Shown here in pieces: positions 54,419-63,295 of a DNA stretch of 64,000 bases; within the stretch, counting starts at the first letter, position 1; every line of letters starts with the position of its first letter. Under the pieces are notes generated by a model. It saw nothing but the letters and a program-made list of their open reading frames with translations, made no database searches and was not told the DNA's origin. Source of the stretch: Cellulomonas sp. GTDB taxonomy: Bacteria > Actinomycetota > Actinomycetes > Actinomycetales > Cellulomonadaceae. Made by a program: the position numbers and the translations under genes. The DNA is taken from positions 1 through 64,000 of the forward strand of contig NZ_JADGMY010000014.1 of the NCBI RefSeq assembly GCF_015234515.1, given 5' to 3'.

Positions 54419-55825
54419 GTGGGCGCCGAGATCGAGCTCGTGAGTGACGGAGAAGGTCTGGCGATCGTCGGCGCTGCGACGGACGTCGATCGCTTCCTCC
54501 TGGCGTCCGGCCTCGACAAGGTGCCGTCGAAGGGCCTCGACCTTCATCGCATCTGGTCGCTCTCGAGCACTGCCGGTGCTGCGGCGGGAGTTGCCGCGGA
54601 CATCGCGATGAACTCCGGGCGGTGGGTGAAGCTGACTGCCGAGTCCGCCGAGGCCGTCCGCAAGTTCGGCCTGATGCCGACGAAGACGGCGGGCGTGAGT
54701 CACGCGATGATCGGCAACCCCGGTGACGTCAAGCAGTGGCTCCAGGTCGCGCAGGCGCCGACGGCGCTGCTCAGCGGTCCGTTCGCGCTGACCGCGTTGT
54801 CCACGATGATGCAGCAGCGCGCCATGCAACAGCAGATGGACGAGATCGTCGACTACCTGCGGGAGATCACCGAGAAGGTCGACGACATCCTCCGGAACCA
54901 GCAGGACGCCGTGCTCGCGGACGTGATCGGCGTGGACCTGGTCATCGAGGACGCCCTCACCGTCCGCGACCAGGTGGGACACGTCTCGGAGGTGACGTGG
55001 TCCAAGGTGCAGGGCGCCGCGCTGCCGATCGCCCGGACCCAGGGCTACGCGATTCGCCAGCTCGACGGCATCGCCGAGAGGCTGGCGAGGAACGCGGACC
55101 CCGGCAAGATCGCCAGGGCGACGCAGGAGTCTGAACCGAGAGTCGCTGAGTGGCTCGCCGTCATCGCCCGCACCTTCCAGCTCCAGGAGGGTCTGGCCGT
55201 GCTCGAGCTCGACCGCGTGCGCGACGCCTCGCCCGAGCTCCTCGACGCCCACCGCGTGGGGCTGACCGCTGCGCGTCGTCACCGCCGCGACGTCATCGCT
55301 CGAAGCACGTCGGCGTTGCTCGCGCGGATGGACGCCACGGTCCGGGCGGCGAACTCGAAGGTGCTGTTCAACCCCATCGACTCTCCGGCAGCCGTACTCT
55401 CGAGCAATCGCGTCACCAGTGGGGTCCTCGACTTCCACCGACGTCTCGGGATCGAGTCCGGCCACGAGGTCGGCGACGCCAAGCGGTGGGGCCGGGCCGC
55501 CGGTGAGGTGGTCGACGAGATGAGGGCCACGGGTGGCAGAGGTGCTGCGGCCGTCCGGCGCGCCGGCGAAGACGCGTTGGGCCTCGTGACGGAGACGGTG
55601 CGTTCGGTCGACCTCGACGCCGCGCCGGACCTGGCCCGCGCCGCCGGCAGGCGAGCCCGGACAGGGGTGGCCGGCGCGACAGGCAGGCTGACGGGAGCGC
55701 TCGGCGGCCCGTTCCGGCAGAAGGGCGGCGCTGCGTCCGGCACAGGTGCCGGGTCCGCTCCGGATGAACGCGCGGGGGCGGGGTCTCCGGACGCGGATGA
55801 CTCCCTCGAGGTGCCGGGCGTCTGA
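54419..55825 (+). CDS. Uncharacterised 468-aa protein next to tRNA-fMet
   Basis: I do not recognise a named family. No signal peptide is seen. There is a short hydrophobic stretch (AGAAAGVAADIAM), then APTALLSGPFALTALSTMMQ followed by a coiled-coil region (QQQMDEIVDYLREITEKVDDIL) and a mostly helical remainder (VIARTFQLQEGLAVLELDRV ... RARMDATVRAANSKVL-like helices). The last ~100 residues are Ala/Gly/Arg-rich. GGAGGAG precedes the GTG at 54419. Codon use is slightly less GC-biased than in the neighbours. Lying directly behind a tRNA gene, it may be an acquired gene, but no integrase or flanking repeat is present. Confidence 0.7.
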   Translation: MGAEIELVSDGEGLAIVGAATDVDRFLLASGLDKVPSKGLDLHRIWSLSSTAGAAAGVAADIAMNSGRWVKLTAESAEAVRKFGLMPTKTAGVSHAMIGNPGDVKQWLQVAQAPTALLSGPFALTALSTMMQQRAMQQQMDEIVDYLREITEKVDDILRNQQDAVLADVIGVDLVIEDALTVRDQVGHVSEVTWSKVQGAALPIARTQGYAIRQLDGIAERLARNADPGKIARATQESEPRVAEWLAVIARTFQLQEGLAVLELDRVRDASPELLDAHRVGLTAARRHRRDVIARSTSALLARMDATVRAANSKVLFNPIDSPAAVLSSNRVTSGVLDFHRRLGIESGHEVGDAKRWGRAAGEVVDEMRATGGRGAAAVRRAGEDALGLVTETVRSVDLDAAPDLARAAGRRARTGVAGATGRLTGALGGPFRQKGGAASGTGAGSAPDERAGAGSPDADDSLEVPGV

Positions 55826-55878
55826 CGTCCGGGTGCCGTCACGAGCGGTCCGGTACGGCGGGGCGCCCCGTCATGGGC

Positions 55879-56223
55879 TCAGCGCAGCGGCCGGATGTCC
55901 AGGCGTGCGATGCGGCCGTCCTGCGGCAGGAACTTCAGCTCGAACCGGATCGGTCCACGCACGCCGCCGGGGAACTCGCCGTCGCCGTCCGCGACCAGCA
56001 CGGGGGCGGCGCCGCCCGTGAAGTCGACGGGCTGGAGGGTGATGCGTGAGCCCACGACGTCGTCGGCGATCCACGTGGCGATCGCGGCGGGGTCGGTGAA
56101 CTCCACACCGTTGTCGGTCACGACGGCGCCGGGCAGGAAGAGGGCCACGAGGCCCGCGGCGTCCGCGGCGTTGGTGGCGGCGACGAAGGCCGCGACGGTC
56201 GGGTCGCTCACGGTGGTGGACAT
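55879..56223 (-). CDS. SnoaL/NTF2-like protein
   Basis: A 114-residue single-domain protein with the NTF2/SnoaL-like cone fold pattern: DPTVAAFVAATNAADAAGLVALFLPGAVVTDNG (first helices and strand, quoted here as the segment starting VAAFVAATNAADA), FTDPAAIATWIADDVVG, and FELKFLPQDGRIARLDIRP at the end. Members are small-molecule isomerases/hydrolases or ligand-binding proteins; no reaction is assigned. ATG start. Confidence 0.82.
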   Translation of the reverse strand: MSTTVSDPTVAAFVAATNAADAAGLVALFLPGAVVTDNGVEFTDPAAIATWIADDVVGSRITLQPVDFTGGAAPVLVADGDGEFPGGVRGPIRFELKFLPQDGRIARLDIRPLR

Positions 56224-56367
56224 GCGGGGCCTCCAGCGGGGCGGTGGGGTGAGCGACCACCGTGCCGCACCGCGCGCCGCAGCACCAGGGCGCGCGGGCC
56301 CGCAGGCCGGGGGTCGGCCTCCGGGCCGTCGACATCGCGGGGTGGTCCGACCGTCGCGGCCAGGCGA

Positions 56368-56799
56368 TCAGGAGGGCGCCGGGCGCCCCTCGCACCAGGC
56401 CTTCAGGCCGCCGGCCTCCTCGGCGAGGTAGCGATCGGTCAGCCCGCGGTAGAGGCGCGCCATCACCGGCCCCAGCGGGCCGGACTGCGTCACGGACAGC
56501 CGCACGCGTGCTCCGTCGCCGAGCGGCTCGACGTCGTGCCGGGCGGTCGTCCGCACGCCCGGCGCGCTCGCGACCCACGTGAACGAGCGTCCCGGCGTGA
56601 CCTCGGTGACGACGTACCGCGACTCCGGGAGGCGCGGTTGGCGGACCGTCGCCCGGCTGCCGATCCGCAGCGGCCCGTCGTCGCTCCGGTGCACCGTCGT
56701 GACGCTGGGAGTCCACGCCGGCCAGCGCTCCACGTCGCTCACCACCTGCCACACCCGCTCCGGCGGTGCCGCGACGTCGACGGTGACGCTCTGCTCCAT
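56368..56799 (-). CDS. SRPBCC (START-like) ligand-binding protein
   Basis: A 143-residue helix-grip-fold protein. It starts with VTVDAVAPPERVW-type sequence (here VTVDVAAPPERVWQVVSDVE, then RWPAWTPSV), the hallmark of the polyketide cyclase/SRPBCC family, and ends with the long C-terminal helix RLYRGLTDRYLAEEAGGLKA. These proteins bind hydrophobic ligands; the partner is unknown. It is followed by the SnoaL-like gene on the same strand and preceded by a DUF2200 gene. Confidence 0.85.
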   Translation of the reverse strand: MEQSVTVDVAAPPERVWQVVSDVERWPAWTPSVTTVHRSDDGPLRIGSRATVRQPRLPESRYVVTEVTPGRSFTWVASAPGVRTTARHDVEPLGDGARVRLSVTQSGPLGPVMARLYRGLTDRYLAEEAGGLKAWCEGRPAPS

Positions 56800-56830
56800 G
56801 CACTCATCGTGGGGCCCGCGCCCCACCGCG

Positions 56831-57172
56831 TCACCCGCGCAGGATCTTCTCCATCGGTCGCCCCTTGGCCAGCTCGTCGACGAGCTTGTCGAGGTAGCGG
56901 ATCTGCCGCATGAGCGGGTCCTCGACGTCCTGCACGCGCACGCCGCACACCGACCCGGTGATGAGCGTGGCGTTCGGGTTCAGGTGTGCGGCGGCGAAGA
57001 AGTCCGCGAAGGTCGTGCCCGCCTCGACGTGCTCGCGCAGCGTCGGCTCGTCGAAGCCGGTGAGCCACGTGACGACCTCGTCGACCTCGGCGCGCGTGCG
57101 GCCCTTCCTCTCCGCCTTGGCGACGTAGAGGGGGTACACGGCGCCGAATGCGGTGGTGAAGATGCGGCTCAC
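56831..57172 (-). CDS. DUF2200 protein
   Basis: A 113-residue protein of the DUF2200 family: [20 protein letters not shown] at the start, [47 protein letters not shown] (conserved block, quoted in part as [20 protein letters not shown]) and [11 protein letters not shown] at the end. It is common in many bacteria; no function is known. The GTG start has TACGCT 6 nt upstream. Confidence 0.87.
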   Translation of the reverse strand: MSRIFTTAFGAVYPLYVAKAERKGRTRAEVDEVVTWLTGFDEPTLREHVEAGTTFADFFAAAHLNPNATLITGSVCGVRVQDVEDPLMRQIRYLDKLVDELAKGRPMEKILRG

Positions 57173-57298
57173 GCGTCGAGCGTAGCCACCGGGGGTGCCG
57201 TGGCCGCGCGGCGGCGGCTCGGGCTCAGCGACAGGGTGGCCATGGCGAGCCACTGACGGCGGGTGATGGGGGTCTGCTCGGCCTGCTTCGACGATAAG

Positions 57299-57365
57299 TT
57301 GTCGACATCACGTTGACAAAATACCCGCAGAGGGGATCTTCTCCCAGCTGCGTAACCGTGGTTAC
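57299..57365 (+). promoter_or_regulatory. Promoter/operator region of the chr operon
   Basis: An AT-rich patch with a consensus -35 TTGACA (57313-57318) and a perfect dyad GTAACC-GT-GGTTAC (57352-57365) that ends 8 bp before the chrB start. A second palindrome TGTCGACA lies at 57299-57306. The dyad is well placed to be the site of a chromate-responsive repressor such as ChrB; no good -10 was found. Confidence 0.5.
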
Positions 57366-57373
57366 ATCGACCT

Positions 57374-57913
57374 GTGTCGCAGGATCATCCGCCGCCGCCC
57401 GCCGACGAGTGGGTCGTGCTCAGCCACCGACTACCGCGCGAGCCGTCCACCCCGCGCATCGCGGTGTGGCGGCGGCTCAAGAAGCTCGGAGTCGCGCAGG
57501 TCGCCGACGGCCTGGTCGCACTGCCCGCCGACGCGCGCACGCGCGAGCAGCTGGAGTGGGTCGCCGAGGAGGTCGTCGAGCACGGCGGCGACGCGAGCGT
57601 CTGGATGGCCCGGCCGACGGCGCACGCGCACGGGCGCCGGCTGGCCGCCGCCATGGCCGCCGCGCGCGCGCAGGAGTACGTCGCCCTGGCGGAGGCCGCC
57701 GTCGCTGCGCTCGACGCCGCCCCGACTGAGCGCCGCCGCACGCTCGAGCGGCTGCGGCGCGTGCGTCGCGAGATCGCGCGACGTGACTTCTTCCCCCCGC
57801 CGGAGCGTGAGCATGCGGCCCGGGCGCTGGACGACCTCGCGGAGGGTGTCGCCGACGACGAGGCGGTGGTCGCGACCGGTCGGGTCCGGACGGAGCGGGG
57901 GGCCGTGTCATGA
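57374..57913 (+). CDS. chrB: ChrB N-terminal-domain protein (chromate resistance)
   Basis: A 179-residue protein matching the N-terminal half of ChrB: WVVLSHRLPREPSTPRIAVW and RRLKKLGVAQVADGLVALPA, then EQLEWVAEEVVEHGGDASVW and a helical end RRVRREIARRDFFPPPEREH. In proteobacteria ChrB is one protein that senses chromate and represses chrA; here the C-terminal half is a separate, overlapping gene. The first half resembles a DNA-binding/regulatory module. GTG start. Confidence 0.85.
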   Translation: MSQDHPPPPADEWVVLSHRLPREPSTPRIAVWRRLKKLGVAQVADGLVALPADARTREQLEWVAEEVVEHGGDASVWMARPTAHAHGRRLAAAMAAARAQEYVALAEAAVAALDAAPTERRRTLERLRRVRREIARRDFFPPPEREHAARALDDLAEGVADDEAVVATGRVRTERGAVS

Positions 57914-58341
57914 GGTGGGCGACGCGCGCGGGCGTGCACATCGACCGTGCGGCGAGCGCGTGGCTCATCCGGCGGTTCGTCGACCCGGACGCACAGTTCG
58001 TCTTCGTCACCGACGCGGACCAAGTTCCGCCCGACGCGACGCCCTTCGACATGCGTGGCGTCGACCTCGGCCACCACGGCGGGGAGTGCACGTTCGAGAC
58101 GATCGTGCGGCGCCACGACCTCGTCGACCCGGTCCTGGTGCGCATCGGGCAGATCGTCCACGAGGCCGACCTCGACGACGGCCGGTACGACGCGCCCGAG
58201 GCCGCCGGCCTCGACACGGTCCTCCGGGGCCTGTCGATGACCGGTGACGACGAGCGGACCCTCGCGCTCACCGGCCCGGTGTTCGACGGCCTGTACGAGT
58301 TCTTCCGCCGCGAGCTGCTGCTCAGCCGCGAACCCGCCTGA
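57910..58341 (+). CDS. ChrB C-terminal-domain protein
   Basis: A 143-residue protein equal to the ChrB C-terminal domain: RWATRAGVHIDRAASAWLIR, RFVDPDAQFVFVT, ATPFDMRGVDLGHHGGECTF and HDLVDPVLVRIGQIVHEADL. His and Cys residues in LGHHGGECTF could bind metal or chromate. Its ATG overlaps the stop of the chrB N-terminal gene (ATGA), so both halves are made in equal amounts. It is followed by chrA. Confidence 0.88.
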   Translation: MRWATRAGVHIDRAASAWLIRRFVDPDAQFVFVTDADQVPPDATPFDMRGVDLGHHGGECTFETIVRRHDLVDPVLVRIGQIVHEADLDDGRYDAPEAAGLDTVLRGLSMTGDDERTLALTGPVFDGLYEFFRRELLLSREPA

Positions 58342-58378
58342 CCCCAGCTCTCCTCGACGGACCGAGAGGCACGCCCTG

Positions 58379-59776
58379 ATGAGCACCGACCCCACGCAGG
58401 CCACCAGCCCGCCCGGCACGACGAGCGGTGACCTGGTCCCCTTCCGGACCGCGGTCCGTGCCTGGTTCACGATCTCCCTGCAGACGTTCGGCGGCCCGGC
58501 GGGTCAGATCGCCGTCATGCAGCGCACGCTCGTCGACGAGAAGCGGTGGATCGGGCAGCGGCGGTTCCTGCACGCCCTGAACTACTGCATGCTCCTGCCC
58601 GGCCCCGAGGCGCACCAGCTCGCCGTGTACACCGGGTGGCTGCTCAACGGGTTCCGCGGCGGGCTCGTCGCCGGCACCCTGTTCGTCCTGCCGGGCGTCG
58701 TGGCGCTGCTGGTGCTGTCCGCGGTCTACGTGGCGTTCGGCGAGACCAGGGCCGTCACGGCGCTGTTCGCCGGGCTCGCGCCCGCCGTGCTGGCGATCGT
58801 CGTGCAGGCGGTGGTGCGCCTGGGGCGCCGGGCGCTCGCGGGCCCGGCCCTCGTGGCGCTGGCGGTCGCGTCCTTCGTCGCGCTGACCGTGCTCGGCGTG
58901 CCGTTCCCGCTGGTCATCGTCGCGGCGGGCCTCGTCGGTTGGGCGCTGCACCGCGTCGCGGCGCACCTGCTGACCGCTCGTGCGGGCCACGGGACGCAGG
59001 ACGACGGGCCGCCGCCGCTCATCGCCGACGACGCGCTGCACGCCGCGGTCCCCTCGGGGCGGCGCACCGCCCTGACCCTCGTCGTCGGGATCACCGTGTG
59101 GCTGCTGCCGGTGCTCGCGGTCGTGCTGCTCACGGGCTCCGACAGCGTGCTGTCGCAGCAGGGCGTGTTCTTCTCCGGGACGGCGCTGGTCACGTTCGGC
59201 GGTGCGTACGCGGTGCTCGCGTACGTCGCGCAGCGCGCCGTCGAGACGTACGGCTGGCTGGCCCCGGGGGAGATGGTGCGCGGTCTCGCGCTCGCGGAGA
59301 CCACGCCCGGACCGCTGATCATGGTCGTGCAGTTCGTCGCGTTCGTCGGCGCCTTCCGCGACCCGGGGGCGCTGGACCCGTGGCTCGCGGCGACGGTCGC
59401 GGCGCTGCTGACCACCTGGGTGACGTTCGTGCCCAGCTTCCTGTTCATCTTCCTCGGTGCGCCGTACGTCGAGCGGTTGCGCGGCAACGCACCGCTCGGC
59501 GCCGCGCTCACGGGCATCACCGCCGCGGTGGTCGGCGTCATCGCGAACCTCGCGGTGTACTTCGCGTTGCACACGCTGTTCGCGTCGAGCTCGCAGGTGT
59601 CGCTCGGCGGCCTGCGGCTCGAGGTGCCGGACCTGGCGTCCGTGCAGCCGGTGGCGGTCGTGATCGCGCTGGTCGCGGCCGTGCTCGTCTTCCGGCTGCG
59701 CTGGTCGGTGCTGCGCACGCTGGGGGTGTGCGCGGCCCTCGGGGCGTCGGCAGGGGTCCTCGGGCTCGTGGGCTGA
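58379..59776 (+). CDS. chrA: ChrA chromate efflux transporter
   Basis: A 465-residue long-chain ChrA with two homologous halves of about five to six membrane helices. The repeat motif appears as QTFGGPAGQIAVMQ in the first half and VTFGGAYAVLAYVAQ in the second; LNYCMLLPGPEAHQLAVYTG and EMVRGLALAETTPGPLIMVVQ are the paired conserved loops. ChrA expels chromate from the cytosol using the proton-motive force. Third gene of the chr operon, 37 bp after the ChrB C-terminal gene. Confidence 0.93.
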   Translation: MSTDPTQATSPPGTTSGDLVPFRTAVRAWFTISLQTFGGPAGQIAVMQRTLVDEKRWIGQRRFLHALNYCMLLPGPEAHQLAVYTGWLLNGFRGGLVAGTLFVLPGVVALLVLSAVYVAFGETRAVTALFAGLAPAVLAIVVQAVVRLGRRALAGPALVALAVASFVALTVLGVPFPLVIVAAGLVGWALHRVAAHLLTARAGHGTQDDGPPPLIADDALHAAVPSGRRTALTLVVGITVWLLPVLAVVLLTGSDSVLSQQGVFFSGTALVTFGGAYAVLAYVAQRAVETYGWLAPGEMVRGLALAETTPGPLIMVVQFVAFVGAFRDPGALDPWLAATVAALLTTWVTFVPSFLFIFLGAPYVERLRGNAPLGAALTGITAAVVGVIANLAVYFALHTLFASSSQVSLGGLRLEVPDLASVQPVAVVIALVAAVLVFRLRWSVLRTLGVCAALGASAGVLGLVG

Positions 59777-59910
59777 CTGTGAGGATGCGCGGCGCCGCGT
59801 CAGGTCAGCTGGAGCGTCGTGACGCAGGTCGGGCTGGCGTCCGTCGTGCTGAACGGCACGGCACCGCGCAGCCGGCGTGGCCCACCTCGATCGTGCGCCC
59901 GCCGTGACGT

Positions 59911-59949
59911 GAGGAAGGGCCCCGCGACGGTGTCGCGGAGCCCTTCCTC
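59911..59949 (-). terminator. Terminator after RNase J gene
   Basis: GAGGAAGGGCCCCGCGAC / GTCGCGGAGCCCTTCCTC, 17 of 18 paired with loop GGT, 8 bp past the rnj stop. It may also end chrA transcripts from the other side. Confidence 0.85.
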
Positions 59950-59957
59950 GCCTGGTG

Positions 59958-61637
59958 TCAGGCCTCGACGGTGACCGCGACGACCACGGGCTGCGGGCCG
60001 CCCCGGCGGCGCAGCACCCGCTCCGCCGCGCGGCGCACCACGGCGTCGAGGGCGTCGGGGTCCGTGAACGTGGAGGCGGGCGCCTGCGAGAGTGCCTGGC
60101 GGATCGCGCCGTCGACCGCCTCCTGGGAGGCCGTCGCGTGCGCGACACCCGTCGAGATGAGCTCGACCGGCTCGGCCAGCGTCGCAGCGTCGGAGTCGAC
60201 CACTGCGACGACGGTCACCACACCGCCGTCACGCAGCTCGCGGCGCTGCGCGAGCAGCCGCTCGTCGGTGCGTCCGACGACCCCGTCCTCGACGAACACC
60301 TCGGCCGCAGCCACGCGGCCGACGATCGTCGCGCGGCCGTCGACCATGTCGATGACGTCGCCGTCACGCGCCACCACGACGTTCGCCGCGTCCATGCCGG
60401 TGCGCACGGCGAGGTCCGCGTTCGCGCGCAGGTGCTTCGACTCGCCGTGGATCGGCATGACGTTGCGCGGGCGCAGCGTGTTGTACAGGTACACCAGCTC
60501 ACCCGCGCTCGCGTGCCCGGAGACGTGGACGCGGGCGTTGCCCTTGTGCACGACGCGCGCGCCGCGGTCCGTGAGGCTGTTGATGACGCGGTAGATCGCC
60601 GTCTCGTTGCCCGGGATCAGGGACGAGGCCAGCAGGACGGTGTCACCCTCGCCGACCTCGATCTGGTGCTCGCCGCGGGCCATGCGGGACAGCGCCGCGA
60701 GCGGCTCGCCCTGCGACCCGGTGCACACGTAGGTGACCTTGTGGTCGGGCATGCGCTCGAGCTGCTTGGTGTCCACGACGACCCCGTCGGGGATCGTCAG
60801 GTAGCCGAGGTCCTGCGCGATCTTCATGTTGCGCACCATCGACCGGCCGACGAAGCCGACCTTGCGGCCGTGCTCGACGGCGGCGTCGACGACCTGCTGG
60901 ATCCGGTGCACGTGGCTGGCGAAGCTGGACACGACGACGCGGCGCGGCGTGTTGGCGAACACCTCGCCGATCGCGGGCGTCAGGTCGCGCTCGGAGATGG
61001 TGAACCCGGGCACCTCGGCGTTGGTGGAGTCGACGAGGAACATGTCGATGCCCTCGTCCGACAGCCGGGCCAGGTGGCGGACGTCGGTGAGACGCCCGTC
61101 GAGCGGGAACTGGTCCATCTTGAAGTCGCCCGTGTTCACCAGCATGCCGGCGGGCGTCCGGACGGCGACGGCGAGGCTGTCGGGGATCGAGTGGTTCACC
61201 GCGACGAACTCGAGGTCGAAGCCGCCGATCGTGAGCCGGTCACCGGCCGCGACCTCGACGGTCGCCGGAGTGATCTTGTGCTCCGTGAGCTTCGCGCCCA
61301 GGAACGCCAGGGTGAGCCGGGACCCCAGGACCGGGATGTCCCTGCGCTCCCGCAGGAGGTACGGCACGCCGCCGATGTGGTCCTCGTGCCCGTGCGTGAG
61401 CACGATGGCGTCGATGTCCTGCCAGCGGTCGGCCAGCGAGGTGAAGTCCGGCAGGATCACGTCGACCCCGGGGTGGTCCTCCTCGGGGAAGAGCACGCCG
61501 CAGTCGATGACGAGCAGCCGGCCGGCGTGCTCGAGGACGGTCATGTTCCGTCCGATCTCGCCCAGGCCGCCGAGCGGCGTGATGCGCAGTCCGCGCGGCG
61601 GCAGGGCGGGCAGCCGGTTCTGAGGTGTTCGCTTCAT
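59958..61637 (-). CDS. rnj: Ribonuclease J
   Basis: A 559-residue metallo-beta-lactamase-fold RNase with both endonuclease and 5'-3' exonuclease activity in mRNA decay and rRNA processing. Marks are LRITPLGGLGEIGRNMTVLE at the start, the zinc motif LTHGHEDHIGG, VNHSIPDSLA, NTGDFKMD, VSSFASHVHR and the beta-CASP part with TGSQGEPLAALSRMARGEH and VSGHASAGEL; IHGESKHL contributes the last ligand. A C-terminal dimerisation domain follows. AGGAGA precedes the ATG. A small GTGGCC/GGCCAC hairpin separates it from prfC. Confidence 0.95.
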   Translation of the reverse strand: MKRTPQNRLPALPPRGLRITPLGGLGEIGRNMTVLEHAGRLLVIDCGVLFPEEDHPGVDVILPDFTSLADRWQDIDAIVLTHGHEDHIGGVPYLLRERRDIPVLGSRLTLAFLGAKLTEHKITPATVEVAAGDRLTIGGFDLEFVAVNHSIPDSLAVAVRTPAGMLVNTGDFKMDQFPLDGRLTDVRHLARLSDEGIDMFLVDSTNAEVPGFTISERDLTPAIGEVFANTPRRVVVSSFASHVHRIQQVVDAAVEHGRKVGFVGRSMVRNMKIAQDLGYLTIPDGVVVDTKQLERMPDHKVTYVCTGSQGEPLAALSRMARGEHQIEVGEGDTVLLASSLIPGNETAIYRVINSLTDRGARVVHKGNARVHVSGHASAGELVYLYNTLRPRNVMPIHGESKHLRANADLAVRTGMDAANVVVARDGDVIDMVDGRATIVGRVAAAEVFVEDGVVGRTDERLLAQRRELRDGGVVTVVAVVDSDAATLAEPVELISTGVAHATASQEAVDGAIRQALSQAPASTFTDPDALDAVVRRAAERVLRRRGGPQPVVVAVTVEA

Positions 61638-61717
61638 GGTTCTCCTCTACACAGCGGTGGCCGACACGGCCACGGGAAGGTCAGGGCGCGACGGTGCGCG
61701 CATCGGGTGACGACAGG

Positions 61718-63295
61718 TCAGGCGGCGCCGACGAGCAGCTCGGGCAGGGTGAGCGTCGGACGGTCCCGCCGCAGCGCCTGCAGCACCCAGCGGTCGCGCA
61801 TGAGCGCGAGCCGCGTGCCGTCGGTGCGGGTGACGAGCTCGACACCACGGGCGCCGGCCAGCGCGGCGACGTCCTCGTCGGTGGCGAGGCGGGCGAGTCC
61901 GTACGACAGGGACTGGGTGCGCACGGGCGCACCGAACTCGTGCTCCATGCGGAACGTCACGACCTCGAACTGCAGCGGCCCGACGGCGCCGAGGATCGGC
62001 TCGCCGTCGCCCCGGTCGGCCGAGATCAGCAGCTGGACGACGCCCTCGTGGGCGAGCTGGGCGATCCCCTTGCGGAACTGCTTGGAGCGTCCGGGGTCGG
62101 CAGCACGCGCGGTGACGAAGTGCTCGGGCGGGAACGACGGCATGGCCGGGAACCGCGTCGCGGGTCCCTCCGGGTCGTACAGGGTGTCGCCGACCGCCAG
62201 GGCGGTGGCGTTGACGAGCCCCACGACGTCGCCGGGGTACGCCGTCTCGACGATCTCGCGGTCGCGTCCGAAGACGGTGGCCGCGTGCTTGGTGGCGAAG
62301 GAGCGTCCGGTCTGCGCGTGCACGACCGGCATGCCGCGCTCGAAGACGCCGGACACGACGCGGACGAACGCGACCTGGTCGCGGTGCTGGCGGTCCATGC
62401 CCGCCTGCACCTTGAACACCACCGCGCTGAACGGGTCGTCGACCGCGCGCTCGCTGCCGTCGGCGGTCTCGCGCGGGCCCGGTGCGGGCGCGAACCGCAG
62501 GACGGCGTCGAGCAGCTCACGCACGCCGATGTTCGTCAGCGCCACGCCGAACAGCAGGGGGGTCGTGCGCCCGGCGAGGAAGGACGCGACGTCGGGCGCG
62601 GGCAGCAGCCCGGCCTGGTCGATCGCGTCGGCCGCGTCGGCACCGAGGACGTCGACCGCCTCGTCCGGTGCGAGGTGCTCCTCCTGCGCGAGGGTGGCCC
62701 CGCCGGGGGCGCGGTGGTACGTCGTCACGGCCCCCGTGCGGGGGTCGAGCAGGCCGCGGAGGTTGCCGGACTCGCCGACGGGCCACGTCACGGGCGCTGC
62801 GACCAGGCCGATCCGCTGCTCGAGCTCGTCGCAGAGCTCCAGGGCGTCCTTGCCGGGCCGGTCCCACTTGTTGACGAACGTCAGCACCGGGACGCCGCGC
62901 GTGCGGCACACCTCGAACAGCTTGAGGGTCTGGGGCTCCAGGCCCTTCGCCGCGTCCAGCAGCATGACGGCGCAGTCCACCGCGGTGAGGACCCGGTACG
63001 TGTCCTCGGAGAAGTCGGCGTGCCCGGGGGTGTCCAGCAGGTTGATCACCGTGTCGCCGTAGCGCAGCTGCAGGGCGGCCGACGAGATCGAGATCCCGCG
63101 CTTCTGCTCGATCTCCTGCCAGTCGGACACGACCCCGCCGCGGCCGGCCTTGCCGTGCACCGCACCCGCGCGCGCGATGGCGTGCGAGTGCAGCGCGAGC
63201 GCCTCGGTGAGGGTGGACTTGCCCGCGTCGGGGTGGGAGATGACGGCGATGCTGCGACGGGGCGCAGGTGCGACGTCCTGAGGATCGGTGCTCAC
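61718..63295 (-). CDS. prfC: Peptide chain release factor 3
   Basis: A 525-residue translational GTPase that recycles RF1/RF2 from the ribosome. G1 is ISHPDAGKSTLTE, switch I GISISSAAL, G3 LLDTPGHADFSEDTYR, G4 TFVNKWDRPGKD; the EF-Tu-like domain 2 and domain 3 follow with FGVALTNIGVRELLDAVL and LGAVGPLQFEVVTFRMEHEF typical of PrfC. The GTG overlaps the stop of the merR gene (GTGA), so translation is coupled to the regulator. RF3 is optional and patchily distributed among bacteria. Confidence 0.95.
   Translation of the reverse strand: MSTDPQDVAPAPRRSIAVISHPDAGKSTLTEALALHSHAIARAGAVHGKAGRGGVVSDWQEIEQKRGISISSAALQLRYGDTVINLLDTPGHADFSEDTYRVLTAVDCAVMLLDAAKGLEPQTLKLFEVCRTRGVPVLTFVNKWDRPGKDALELCDELEQRIGLVAAPVTWPVGESGNLRGLLDPRTGAVTTYHRAPGGATLAQEEHLAPDEAVDVLGADAADAIDQAGLLPAPDVASFLAGRTTPLLFGVALTNIGVRELLDAVLRFAPAPGPRETADGSERAVDDPFSAVVFKVQAGMDRQHRDQVAFVRVVSGVFERGMPVVHAQTGRSFATKHAATVFGRDREIVETAYPGDVVGLVNATALAVGDTLYDPEGPATRFPAMPSFPPEHFVTARAADPGRSKQFRKGIAQLAHEGVVQLLISADRGDGEPILGAVGPLQFEVVTFRMEHEFGAPVRTQSLSYGLARLATDEDVAALAGARGVELVTRTDGTRLALMRDRWVLQALRRDRPTLTLPELLVGAA

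Noticed and set aside
59777..59910. Small gene between chrA and the rnj terminator
   Set aside because: No frame with a ribosome site or recognisable product; 134 bp with no clear structure.
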